The translations under genes and the position numbers were made by a program. Of a stretch of DNA of 64,000 nucleotides, positions 8,060-16,601 are shown in pieces (position 1 is the stretch's first letter; each line of letters opens with the position of its first letter). The notes below the pieces were generated by a model. It was not told the DNA's origin. It made no database searches and worked only from the letters and a program-made list of their open reading frames with translations. The DNA comes from PALSA-612 sp963773055 (lineage in GTDB: Bacteria; Actinomycetota; Thermoleophilia; Gaiellales; Gaiellaceae). The DNA lies in contig CAVYZL010000002.1 of NCBI GenBank assembly GCA_963773055.1, positions 62,001 through 126,000 of the forward strand. Direction: 5' to 3'.

Positions 8060-10801
8060 ATGCGGGTCCGGTCGCTCCTCCTGGCGTTCGTGCTGGCAGC
8101 CCTCGTGTCGCTCGCAACCCCGCCGCCGGGCAGCGCCAGCGAGCCGCCGAACCCGAACGACCCCTGCTCGGCCGCAGGCCGCGACACGTGTGGGACGACC
8201 GGCGTCGGCTTCTATGCGAACTACCGCTACGGCCTGCGCTGGTTCGGCGACTACCGGGGCGCGATCCCGAACGCCGCGCATACGTTCTGCATCGACCTCC
8301 GCTACTGGTACCCGTCCAAGGCGTACCCGTACAAGGAGCTCGACGACGCGACGCTCCGCAACCGCGCCGGCGAGGAGGTCTCGCTCACGAACCGCAGGAA
8401 GATCGCGTACGCGATCTGGACCTACGGTCGCTCGACGAATGCGAACCGCCAGGCGGCGGTCATGCTCTACGTCCACGGCCTGATGGGAGACTCCGCGCCC
8501 GGCGAGGTGTCGCCGGACGCGCTCGGCAACCACGCAGTGTCCGAGTGGTACGACCGGGTCGCGGCCGACGCCGAGCGCTATCACGGCCCGTATCGCGTCG
8601 AAACGACCTTCCCGTCGCAGCTGACCGTCGGGCAGAAGGCGACGGCCGTGATCAAGGTGGTCTCTGCCGCGGGCAACGCGGTGCCGAACCTCGAGCTCTC
8701 GCTGTCAAGCGGGGGCAACGCGGCGGTGCCGAGTCGCGTCGTGACGAACGCGAACGGCGTCGCCCAGGCGAGCGTGCTGCCCACGAAGTCGGGCGACCTC
8801 CAGATCGGCGTCAAGACGGATCCGATCGCGTCGACCCTGCCCGCCGTCTACGTCGCGACGAACCCGGCGGCGGCACGGAACGGCCAACGGCTCACCAAGC
8901 CGGAGGCGCAGCGGGCGACGGCGACGATCGACGCCACCGTGGCAGAGGTGAGATTGACGGCGACCTCGTCCGTGACGCCGAAGAACGTCGTCGTCGGACA
9001 GCTCGTGACGGACAAGGTGACGATCAAGAACGCCAAGCCGAGCTACCGCGGCACCGTCCAGGTCAGCGTCTACGGCCCGTTCAGGCAGTCCTCTGCGATC
9101 AGCTGCAAGGGCACGCCGGCAGCGAAGAGCACCTTCAAGGCGGCCGGGCCTGGCGTCTACCGCACGACGTCGGTGCGAACAGAGAAGCCGGGCCTCTACG
9201 TCTTCCAGGAGCTCGTGCCGCCGGACGCGAACCACCTCGGCTTCCTCACGCCCTGCAAGGACCCGGCGGAGCTGTTCCGGGTGGCAGTGCGGCCGGATGT
9301 GACCACGCTCGTCAGTGCACAGCGCTCGACGCCGGGCGCGTCGATCCACGACACGATCACGGTCGCGGGGCTCCTCGGTGAGAAAGTGACGGTCGAGGCT
9401 GCGCTCTACGGCCCGTTCGCGAGCCCGACGGCGGCCAAGTGCGCGGGCACGCCCGTCTGGACCGGGAAGGTCGACGTGGCGGCGGACGGCCAGTACCAGA
9501 CCGAGCCCGTCACGCTCACCAAGTCCGGCTACTACACCTATCAGGAGGCGATCGCGGACGGGCCGTTCGTCCGCGCGGTGAAGACGAAGTGCGCGGACAC
9601 GGCGGAGACGACCGTCGTCATCGGCCAGCCGAAGCTGCGCACCCGCGTCAGCGCGCTTCAATCGACGCCCGGGAAGAGCATCACGGACAAGGTGATCGTG
9701 ACGGGGCTCGGCGTGCTCACCGCCCGGGTCAAGGTCGAGCTGTTCGGGCCGTTCAAGACAACCGAAGCCGTGAAGTGCACGACGAAGCCGTACTGGACCG
9801 GCACGCTGACGGTGAACGGCGACGGGACGTACAAGACGGCGCCGGTAAAGCTCGGGAAGGCCGGCTACTACACCTACCGCGAGTCGATCGCGGAAAGCGA
9901 TGCCACTACAGCCGCGACGACCACGTGCGGCGAGACGGTCGAGACGTCGTTCGCGTACGGCGACCCGAAGGTGACGACGGTCGTCTCGCACGACGTCGTG
10001 CTGCCGGGCTCAAAGATCGCAGACGAGATCAGCGTCACAGGGCTCGGCCAGACCGCCGTCACGATCGAGGTCTCGCTCTTTGGGCCCTTCGGCTCACGTT
10101 CGACGATCAGCTGCGGCGGCAAGCCGTACTGGTCCGGGAAGCTGACGGCGCACGGCGACGGCACGGTCAAGTCGAAAGCGGTGGCGATTCGCCAGGTCGG
10201 CTTCTACACCTATCGCGAGCACGTCGTGGGCAGCGACCTGGTCGCGTCGGCCACGACCGAGTGCGCCGTCACGGCGGAGACCTCGCTCGCACGGCCGCTG
10301 ATCGTCACCGGCCGCGGGGACGTGCGGACGCACGCCGCGGCCAACTCGAAGAGTGGCCGCCGGCCGGTGCGGGTCGAGCTCACGTCGCTCGGCATCGACG
10401 CGCCGGTGACCTCGGTCGGCATCGACCTGAAGGCCGGCGCGCTCGGCGTCGGCCCGAACATCCATCGCACGGGCTGGTGGAAAGACGGCGCGCTGCCAGG
10501 AGACCCGAAGGGCGCGGTGCTGATCGCAGGGCACGTCGACAGCGCGAAGGCGGGTGCGGGCGCGTTCCACGACCTCCACCTCGCGAAGAAGGGCGACCGC
10601 GTGAAGGTGCACACGGCGAGCGGCAAGACGATCACCTACCGCGTCGTCTCGGTGCACGAGCACCGGAAGGACGCGCTGCCGGCGGACATCTACTCGCTGA
10701 AGGGACGCGCGCGGCTCGTGCTCGTCACGTGCGGCGGACCGTTTATCCCCTCGAAGGGGCACTACCGCGACAACATCGTCGTCACGGCTGTCCGGACGTA
10801 G
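8060..10801 (+). CDS. Secreted multidomain protein with four repeats and a C-terminal class F sortase domain
   Basis: The product has 913 residues. A signal peptide (1-26) is followed by an N-terminal domain of about 150 residues with Cys77 in HTFCIDL and Gln131 in ANRQAAVMLYVHG. This spacing and context recall Cys-Gln thioester adhesin domains, an inference only. An Ig-like segment (about 180-270) and four related units of about 110 residues follow (about 297-410, 411-520, 521-632, 633-745); units share patterns such as STPG.S..D, E..LFGPF and GYYTYRE. The last about 145 residues are a sortase domain with His825 (LIAGHVD), Cys891 (LVTCGG) and Arg903 (HYRDN), all three catalytic residues. Class F sortases are usually about 200-residue membrane proteins, so fusion to a long repeat array is odd. 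No LPxTG tail or C-terminal anchor is visible. Confidence 0.85.
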   Translation: MRVRSLLLAFVLAALVSLATPPPGSASEPPNPNDPCSAAGRDTCGTTGVGFYANYRYGLRWFGDYRGAIPNAAHTFCIDLRYWYPSKAYPYKELDDATLRNRAGEEVSLTNRRKIAYAIWTYGRSTNANRQAAVMLYVHGLMGDSAPGEVSPDALGNHAVSEWYDRVAADAERYHGPYRVETTFPSQLTVGQKATAVIKVVSAAGNAVPNLELSLSSGGNAAVPSRVVTNANGVAQASVLPTKSGDLQIGVKTDPIASTLPAVYVATNPAAARNGQRLTKPEAQRATATIDATVAEVRLTATSSVTPKNVVVGQLVTDKVTIKNAKPSYRGTVQVSVYGPFRQSSAISCKGTPAAKSTFKAAGPGVYRTTSVRTEKPGLYVFQELVPPDANHLGFLTPCKDPAELFRVAVRPDVTTLVSAQRSTPGASIHDTITVAGLLGEKVTVEAALYGPFASPTAAKCAGTPVWTGKVDVAADGQYQTEPVTLTKSGYYTYQEAIADGPFVRAVKTKCADTAETTVVIGQPKLRTRVSALQSTPGKSITDKVIVTGLGVLTARVKVELFGPFKTTEAVKCTTKPYWTGTLTVNGDGTYKTAPVKLGKAGYYTYRESIAESDATTAATTTCGETVETSFAYGDPKVTTVVSHDVVLPGSKIADEISVTGLGQTAVTIEVSLFGPFGSRSTISCGGKPYWSGKLTAHGDGTVKSKAVAIRQVGFYTYREHVVGSDLVASATTECAVTAETSLARPLIVTGRGDVRTHAAANSKSGRRPVRVELTSLGIDAPVTSVGIDLKAGALGVGPNIHRTGWWKDGALPGDPKGAVLIAGHVDSAKAGAGAFHDLHLAKKGDRVKVHTASGKTITYRVVSVHEHRKDALPADIYSLKGRARLVLVTCGGPFIPSKGHYRDNIVVTAVRT

Positions 10802-10807
10802 CCGGCG

Positions 10808-11245
10808 CTAACCCGGCGGGGACTGCCTGATCGTCGCGGCGAGGCCGCGTGCAAGCTGCGCTCGCTCCCCGGAGCTGAGGCGGGACTTCGGATGCGCGAT
10901 CTTGTAGTACCAGGGCGGCATTCCACCACCGGTCACCGCCTCGACGATGTCGTCCGTCTCCTGCGGCCGGTTCCACTCGCTGAAGTTGAGCGTGCTGCGG
11001 CCGCTGTCCACGTCGTGCGTGACGAGCCACGAGACCGGTGCGATGTTGCTGTACCACGGCCACGTCGTCTCGTTCGAGTGGCAGTCGAAGCAGGCGTCCT
11101 TCGTAAGCGCGCGGGTCCGCGGCGTGTTCCAGGCCGGCTCCTTCGTTACCTGCGGGTTCGAGTGCGCGCGCCCGTACGGGATCGCCTGGATGAGCACGAA
11201 CAGGGCAGCCGCGCCCAGCCCGACCCAGAGAAGCTTGCGCCGCAT
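10808..11245 (-). CDS. Heme-binding domain protein (CxxCH)
   Basis: The product has 145 residues. One N-terminal membrane helix or uncleaved signal (LLWVGLGAAALFVLIQAI) precedes an exported domain. The motif CFDCHSNETTWPWYSNIAP contains a c-type heme attachment site CxxCH and matches the haem_bd family, in which one heme is held by a small extracytoplasmic domain. Further conserved positions are PVSWLVTHDV and GGGMPPWYYKIAHPKS. The role is probably electron transfer or heme sensing at the membrane. It ends head to head with the sortase-like gene, leaving six bases between the stops. Confidence 0.85.
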   Translation of the reverse strand: MRRKLLWVGLGAAALFVLIQAIPYGRAHSNPQVTKEPAWNTPRTRALTKDACFDCHSNETTWPWYSNIAPVSWLVTHDVDSGRSTLNFSEWNRPQETDDIVEAVTGGGMPPWYYKIAHPKSRLSSGERAQLARGLAATIRQSPPG

Positions 11246-11310
11246 TGGCGCATCGTCCTCCCCGAGCGAGGCGCGGGGATCGGCGAACGCGCTGATTGTC
11301 GTGCGGCTGA

Positions 11311-11991
11311 TTACCGAATCGATGCTGTCCAGGTGACGTCCCCGGACGTGCAGTGGTACAGCGTCCCGTCCTTGTCGGTGAACGACAGGTCGAAGCGCGC
11401 GGTCCCGGACGCAGACCGGCCGACGATCCGTCCGTTCGTGCTGATCTCGAACTGCGCCGAGTAGCCGCTGATCGTCCCCGGCCCGACATATGACGCGCTG
11501 AACGTGCCCTGTGCGCCGAGTGGGTAGACGGCCGTCCCGTAGTCGAGCGGCCCGAAGGTCGCGACGTGGTTCGCGGGCTCACACGACTGGTTGAGCGAGT
11601 TGATCCGGAAGTGCGTCAGCGTCTTGCCTCCCGCCGGCACCTGGAACGTCACGCCCTCGTTCTGTGAGCTCGTTCCCGAGAACGTGCCGACGGCGCCGGG
11701 CGGGCGGCGGACGACCTCGCAGTCCTTCGCGATCGAGTCCGTCCAGTCGGCGAACACCGTGTCACGGCCGGATCCACAGCGAACGACGTCAGCGCCGGGG
11801 CCGGGATACAGCACGTCGTTGCCCCCGAGGCCGATCAGCGTGTCCTTGCCGCTTTTCCCGTAGATGACGTCAGCCTGGCCGGTGCCGCGAAGCCGGTCAC
11901 CTGCGCTCGAGCCCGCGATCCGCGCAGCCGAGCCCGATCCGGCGGCAAGAAGGGCCGAGAGCGCCACGGCAGCGACGGCACGACTGCGCAT
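11311..11991 (-). CDS. Secreted protein with RTX-like calcium-binding repeats
   Basis: About 226 residues. A signal peptide (MRSRAVAAVALSALLAAGS) is followed by three nonapeptide-like units: GDRLRGTGQADVIYGKSG, KDTLIGLGGNDVLYPG and ADVVRCGSGRDTVFAD, which resemble the GGxGxDxLx calcium-binding turns of hemolysin-type proteins. The C-terminal about 120 residues form a beta-rich domain found in many actinobacterial exported proteins (GGKTLTHFRINSLNQSC, then GTARFDLSFTD). An in-frame ATG at 12003 would add MERV. No type I secretion genes are nearby, and the Sec signal suggests general export. Confidence 0.75.
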   Translation of the reverse strand: MRSRAVAAVALSALLAAGSGSAARIAGSSAGDRLRGTGQADVIYGKSGKDTLIGLGGNDVLYPGPGADVVRCGSGRDTVFADWTDSIAKDCEVVRRPPGAVGTFSGTSSQNEGVTFQVPAGGKTLTHFRINSLNQSCEPANHVATFGPLDYGTAVYPLGAQGTFSASYVGPGTISGYSAQFEISTNGRIVGRSASGTARFDLSFTDKDGTLYHCTSGDVTWTASIR

Positions 11992-12104
11992 CACTCGTTC
12001 CATCGGCTGGAAGGGCCGCCGACACAACCCCTCGCGGAAACACGCAGCGGCGGCCAGCGGAGCCCCCCTCCCTCCGCCGGCCCGCCGACAAGCGACTTGC
12101 GCTG

Positions 12105-12548
12105 CTAGCCCTTCGTCCCGAACACGAGCTGGCCGCGGATGGCGCCGTTCGGAAACGCGCTGTTGTGGACGTTCACGTAGTAGCGGTCGGGGTACTCGAG
12201 GATCTCGCCGATCTCGTGCTTGGACGCGGCGATGCAGCCCGTCATCTTGAACGCACCGCCGAGCGGGATCACGACCGGCCCCGCGACACCCTTCTTCCCC
12301 TTGTGGATATGAGCCGCCATCGGCGTGCCGATGTTCTTGATCTTCGAGAAGGTCCAGCACGCCTTGCCCTTCTGCTTGTCGAGCTGGATGACGGCGAACC
12401 CGGAACCGTTCGCGTCCCCCTTCGGCGTCTCTGCTTTACCCGTGAGCTTTGCCGAGACCGGCTTGTTCGCGGCCAATGCCAGCATCGGAACGACAACCGC
12501 GGTCACGAGCACGGCAAGCCCGGCGAGCAGTGCGAGTCGCTTTCCCAT
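12105..12548 (-). CDS. CHRD domain-containing secreted protein
   Basis: The product has 147 residues with a signal peptide (LALLAGLAVLVTAVVVPMLALA). The rest is a CHRD domain: KLTGKAETPKGDANGSGFAV, MAAHIHKGKKGVAGPVVIPL and RYYVNVHNSAFPNGAIRGQL are hallmark strands, as in chordin and many bacterial exported proteins. The function in bacteria is unknown, and a metal- or adhesion-related role is only guessed. A strong ribosome binding site (AGGGGGAGAT) directly precedes the ATG. Confidence 0.9.
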   Translation of the reverse strand: MGKRLALLAGLAVLVTAVVVPMLALAANKPVSAKLTGKAETPKGDANGSGFAVIQLDKQKGKACWTFSKIKNIGTPMAAHIHKGKKGVAGPVVIPLGGAFKMTGCIAASKHEIGEILEYPDRYYVNVHNSAFPNGAIRGQLVFGTKG

Positions 12549-12678
12549 ATCTCCCCCTTCGTCGATGCGTCAGCGGCGGAGCCGCCCTCGACCCGCTATT
12601 CGCAGGCGGACGCGATTCGGATTGATGCAGCGACGGTTGTCCAAGCCGGGCACGGTCGGCGACGGGCACCATTCGTTC

Positions 12679-13261
12679 GTGAGACGCGCCTTCTTACTGC
12701 TCGTCGCAGCGGTTGCAGCGGCGGTGCTTTCCGTGGCGTCGTACGGATCCTCGACCCTCCCGGGCCTGATGACGTCCAAGGCGCCGTGGCCCGCGAACAA
12801 CCGCGCCTTGCTTCACGCGCGTCTTCAAGAAGATCGGCTTGCCTTCGCTCCTTGTCGAGGGCCAGCGCCTCCACATCCATCAGCACCTGGACGTCGTCAT
12901 AGGCGGCTACGGCTACGCCGTCCCTGCCGCGATCGGCATCGATGCGCACGGGCGCTTCATCTCGCCGCTCCACACGCACGACTACTCGGGGATCATCCAC
13001 GTCGAGTCCCCGATCATGCGGACGTTCACGCTCGGGCAGTTCTTCGACGTGTGGGGGCTCCGCTTCTCCTCCAAGTGCATCGGCGGCTACTGCGCGACCG
13101 GGAAGAAGAGGGTATGGGTCTTCGTGAACGGCAAGCTCGTGCTCGGAAACCCGCGCGCGGTCGCGCTCCGGGCGCACCAGGAGATCGTCGTCGCCTACGG
13201 GACGTACGCCTCGATCCCGAAGCCGATCCCGGGGGGCTTCCCCTTCCCGAACGGCTTGTAG
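12679..13261 (+). pseudogene. Secreted hypothetical protein, one frameshift
   Basis: A GTG start at 12679 opens a signal peptide (RRAFLLLVAAVAAAVLSVAS) and reads to about PWPANN near 12800. The following frame continues as KIGLPSLLVEGQRLHIHQHL and runs intact to 13261, so one indel lies between about 12800 and 12835. The intact protein would have about 193 residues. Conserved-looking blocks are ISPLHTHDYSGIIHVESP, TFTLGQFFDVWGLRF and KRVWVFVNGKLVLGNP. This set (His-rich strand, then a FFDVWG block) recurs in actinobacterial exported proteins of unknown function; the HTHD and HQH histidines could bind metal. Divergent from the CHRD gene. Confidence 0.7.
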
Positions 13262-13282
13262 CAGCTAGCCGCACTAGCGGAG

Positions 13283-14478
13283 CTAGAGCGGAATGACGAG
13301 GCTCTCCAGGTCGCGCGGGTAGTACGTGACGAGCTCGATGCCGTCGTCCGTGACGACGGCCGTGTCCGAGTGGCGGAAGCCGCCGAGCTCGGGCGAGTAG
13401 AGCCCCGGCTCGACCGTGAACACCATCCCGGGGAGGATCTCCGTCTCATCGCCCGTGTCGAGGAACGGCCCCTCGTGGTAGCGGAGGCCGATCGTGTGCC
13501 CCGTGTGGTGGCGCCAGTGCGGCATCAGGTCGTGCGCGTCGAAGTACGCGCGGACGGCCAGATCGACGTCACAGCAGCGAGCGCCGGGCTTGATCGCGTC
13601 GAGCGCGATGTCCTGGACGCAGACCATGTGGTCGAACATCCGCCGCTGATCGTCCGTTGGTGGGCCGATCACCATCGTCCGCTCGAGCTCCGACAGATAG
13701 CCCCACATCGCCGCGCTCGCGCCGGTGACGAGGATGTCTCCGGGCTGGAAGACGACGTTGTTCGCCAGCGCGTGCGGGATCGCGGCGCCACGGCCGATCT
13801 GACCGCGATAGCCGGCGTGCGCCCCGTGGGTGTGCGGGTTCTGGCCGCGGTAGAGCGGCCCGAGCGTCTGGAGCATCGCCGTCGTCGCCTCGTCGGAGGC
13901 GCGTTGCGTCACCTCCGTCTCCGTCAGGCCGGCGCGCGTGTACTGCTGGAGCAGGCGGTGCGCGAGGTTCCCCCACTTCGCGCTCTCGCGGATGAGGGCG
14001 ATCTCGGCCTCCGACTTCACTGCCATCTGGTCCTCGACGAAGCCGGCTACGCGGACGACCTCGGCGCCGGCCAGCTCCGAGAGCGCAGGCCCGCGGTAGC
14101 CGAGGATCCACGGGTAGCCGTCCTGGTCGGCGCCGATCCGACCTGCAATGCCCATGTCGGTGAGCAGCTCGCGGAGTGCCTCCTCCGCGCGTGGGATGCC
14201 CGGAAACTCGTCGTAGTGGGCGATCCGCTCGATGCCGGTCGCGCTGCGCGCGTGCTCCACCTCGAGCCGCGGCACGAGCATCGCCGGCTCACCTCCGGTC
14301 GACACGACGAACGCAATCGGCCGTTCCGTGGGGATGAAGGCGAAGCCGGCGTAGTAGAGGACGTAGTAGTTGTCGAACAGCACGGCGCCGGTCAAGCCCT
14401 TCCGCGTCGAGGTGCTCACGAAGCCGGGCTACGTCGCGCCGCGAACTCGGCGGACGTGATCGCGATCGAGGTGAGCAC
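13283..14478 (-). pseudogene. M24 (creatinase / Xaa-Pro peptidase-like) hydrolase, two indels near its N-terminus
   Basis: The main frame gives 370 residues of the pita-bread M24 fold. The N-terminus is split: a GTG at 14478 opens LTSIAITSAEFAARR, the next frame carries DVARLREHLDAEGL, and the final frame starts at GAVLFDNYYVLYYAGF, so indels lie near 14440 and 14395. The family's metal ligands are largely replaced: the usual DxG...GYxSDxTRT region reads GASAAMWGYLSELERT, and the terminal RxEDT reads RHSDT. His in HTGHTIGLRYHEGP and Glu in FTVEPGLYSP remain. Loss of metal sites is characteristic of creatinase, which hydrolyses creatine to sarcosine and urea, so a creatinase-type role fits better than a metallopeptidase. 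A sarcosine-oxidase-like gene is divergent 23 bases away. Confidence 0.75.
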
Positions 14479-14501
14479 GCGGGGAGCATAGGCTTCCGCC
14501 C

Positions 14502-15537
14502 ATGAGCAGGCAGGCGGAGGTGGTCGGTCGTCGGAGCCGGGCGTGAACGGCCTGGCCACAGCGTGGGCGCTCGCGGCGAGCGGGCCGCGACGTCCTCGTC
14601 CTCGAGCAGTTCGAGAACGGCCACGCGCGCGGCTCGAGCCACGGCGGCTCGCGGATCTTCCGGTTCGCGTACGACGAGCCCGAGTGGGTGGCGCTCGCGC
14701 AGGAGGCGCTGCCGCTGTGGCGCGAGGCCGAGGCGGAGTCGGGCATGCAGCTGCTCTCGCTCACGGGCCTCCTCGACGCGCGCCGCGACTCGACTCCGCT
14801 GCGCGCAGCGCTCGACGCCTGTGGGGCGGAGTACGAGCTGCTGACGGCCGCCGAGGCCGGCGGACCGGTTCGGGATCACGCTGGACGGCGAGGTCGTGCT
14901 CGAGACGCACGGCGGGATCGCGTTCGCCGCACGCGCGCGCGAGACGTTCGCGCGCGGGATCCCGGTCGAGTACGGCGTCGCGGTCGACGGGATCGACGTA
15001 ACGGCCGACGGCGTGCGCCTCGGTACGGCGGCGGGAGACGTCGAGGCGGAGGTTGCGGTGATCGCCGTGGGTGCGTGGGCGACGCCGCTCCTCGCCCGGA
15101 TCGGGATCGAGCTCGAGACGACCGTCTCGCGCGAGACCGTGTCCTACTTCCCGCTTCCGGGTGTCGGCGCCCTGCCCTCCGTGATCGACTGGAACGAGCA
15201 CACGGGCCGGCACGCGTACTCGCTGGCGACGGAGGAGGAGCTGCTCAAGGTCGGCCTCCACCACTCCGGCACGCCGGCCGATCCGGACGTGCCCGGCGAG
15301 CCCGACCCAGAGGTCGTCGCCGCCGCCTCGGAATGGGTCGCGCGCCGCTACCCGGCGGCGGATCCGAATGCCGTGCGCGCGGAGGCGTGCCTCTACACGA
15401 ACATCGCCGACGACGCCTTCGTCCTGGAGCGGCATGGCCGCATCGTCGTCTGCTCCGCCTGCTCGGGCCACGGATTCAAGTTCGCTCCGGCGGTCGGCAC
15501 GCGCGTCGCGCGGCTGTGCTCGGAAGACGCCCCGTGA
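14502..15537 (+). pseudogene. Sarcosine oxidase-like FAD oxidoreductase, several indels in the first third
   Basis: This is a member of the monomeric sarcosine oxidase / N-methyl-amino-acid oxidase family, expected at about 345 residues. ATG at 14502 starts MSRQAEVV. Indels in G/C runs near 14515, 14540, 14585 and 14858 break the dinucleotide-binding region, but the pieces read NGLATAWALAASG, GSRIFRFAYDEPEWVALA and FGITLDGEVVLETHGGIAF. From about 14870 the frame is intact. ACLYTNIADDAF matches the region where FAD is attached covalently to Cys, and ACSGHGFKFAPAVG is the typical C-terminal flavin loop. These enzymes oxidise N-methyl amines to amine, formaldehyde and peroxide. The stop overlaps the next start (GTGA), coupling it to the Gfo/Idh gene. 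Confidence 0.8.
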
Positions 15538-16601
15538 TCGAGCCGCTGCGACTCGGGATCGTCGGCTGCGGGTGGGTGGCGCTCGAGCGCCACCTCCCGT
15601 CGCTCCGCCACGTGGAGGAGGTGGAGGTCGTAGCGCTCGCCGACACCGACCCCCGAGCGCTCGGACGTGCGGCGGCGTTCGCGCCCTCCGCGCGGCACTA
15701 TGAGAGCGCCGCGGAGCTCGCCGCCGATCCGATCGTCGAGGCGGTTGCCGTCTGCGTGCCGCCGACGGGGCACGTCGACGTCGCGCTCGTCGCGATCTCA
15801 CACGGAAAGCACGTGCTCGTCGAGAAGCCGCTGGCGGCGTCGCTCGGGGACACCGACCGGCTGGCAACAGAAGCGGAGGAGTCGCCGGTGAAGGTCGTCG
15901 TCGGCTTCAACTTCCGGCGCCATCGCTTCGTCACGCGGACCCGCGAGCTGATCGCCGCGGGCGAGCTCGGCGCCGTCACCTGCATCCGAAGCGCGTTCAC
16001 GAACGACGTCCCGTTCGACGATGCCGCCCGTTGGCGCGGCTCCCGGTCGCTGGGCGGCGGCGGCATCCTCGACCGCGCCGTCCACGAGATCGACCTCTGG
16101 CGGTTTCTGCTCGACGACGAGGTCGCCGCCGTCTCCGCGTATGCCGTTCCCGGCCGTACGGAGGACGATGTCGCAGTCGTGACGGCGCAGATGCGCGGAG
16201 GAGCGCTCGCGACGATCGTCGTCCTCGACTCGGCGGTCGTGTCGCACGAGCTGACGGTCTACGGAAGCCGCGCGGCCGCCCGGCTCGACCTCTGCCGCTT
16301 CGACGGCTTCTCGATCGAGACGAGCGCGCACCTGCCCGGGTCTCCGCGGGCTCGCCTCAACCGCGCGCGGACGACGCTCTCCGACCCGAAGGGGAGCGCG
16401 CGGGCAATCCGCCGCGGAGGGGATCACCTGCTCACCTACGAGGACGAGTGGCGCGCCTTCGCGGAGATCGTCCGCCGTGACCTCCCGGCCCGGCCGAGCA
16501 TCGCGGACGGCCGGGCGGCGCTCGAGGTCGCCCTCGCTGCGATCGAGTCGGCCGTCACCGGCGCCCCAGTCGAGCTGCACGGCACGCTTCTTCCGACATG
16601 A
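15534..16601 (+). CDS. Gfo/Idh/MocA-family NAD(P)-dependent oxidoreductase (copy A)
   Basis: The product has 355 residues from a GTG overlapping the upstream TGA. The N-terminal Rossmann domain opens with LRLGIVGCGWVALERHLPSL, and HGKHVLVEKPLAASL contains the family EKP motif whose Lys contacts cofactor and substrate. The C-terminal domain includes LGGGGILDRAVHEIDLWRFL, with the His typical of the substrate site (HxxDL). Family members oxidise or epimerise sugars and nucleotide sugars or inositols. Here it is directly upstream of two glycosyltransferase-like genes with 4-base overlaps, which suggests sugar-nucleotide or glycan modification. A paralogue sits in the same context at 48581. Confidence 0.88.
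   Translation: MIEPLRLGIVGCGWVALERHLPSLRHVEEVEVVALADTDPRALGRAAAFAPSARHYESAAELAADPIVEAVAVCVPPTGHVDVALVAISHGKHVLVEKPLAASLGDTDRLATEAEESPVKVVVGFNFRRHRFVTRTRELIAAGELGAVTCIRSAFTNDVPFDDAARWRGSRSLGGGGILDRAVHEIDLWRFLLDDEVAAVSAYAVPGRTEDDVAVVTAQMRGGALATIVVLDSAVVSHELTVYGSRAAARLDLCRFDGFSIETSAHLPGSPRARLNRARTTLSDPKGSARAIRRGGDHLLTYEDEWRAFAEIVRRDLPARPSIADGRAALEVALAAIESAVTGAPVELHGTLLPT

Noticed and set aside
8705..9991. Long open frame (428 codons) on the minus strand opposite the sortase fusion gene
   Set aside because: It mirrors the codon structure of the plus-strand gene, is extremely Arg-rich and has no recognisable domain.
8950..10300. Regularly spaced similar blocks that could suggest a CRISPR-like or DNA repeat array
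   Set aside because: The similarity is at protein level between domains of about 110 residues; there are no short identical repeats with spacers. No CRISPR array was seen in the window.
12325..12678. Plus-strand extension upstream of the secreted protein at 12679
   Set aside because: It runs antisense through the CHRD gene, and the signal peptide begins at the GTG at 12679.
13370..14491. Plus-strand frame of 373 codons opposite the M24 hydrolase
   Set aside because: It is an antisense shadow; the minus strand carries the recognisable fold.
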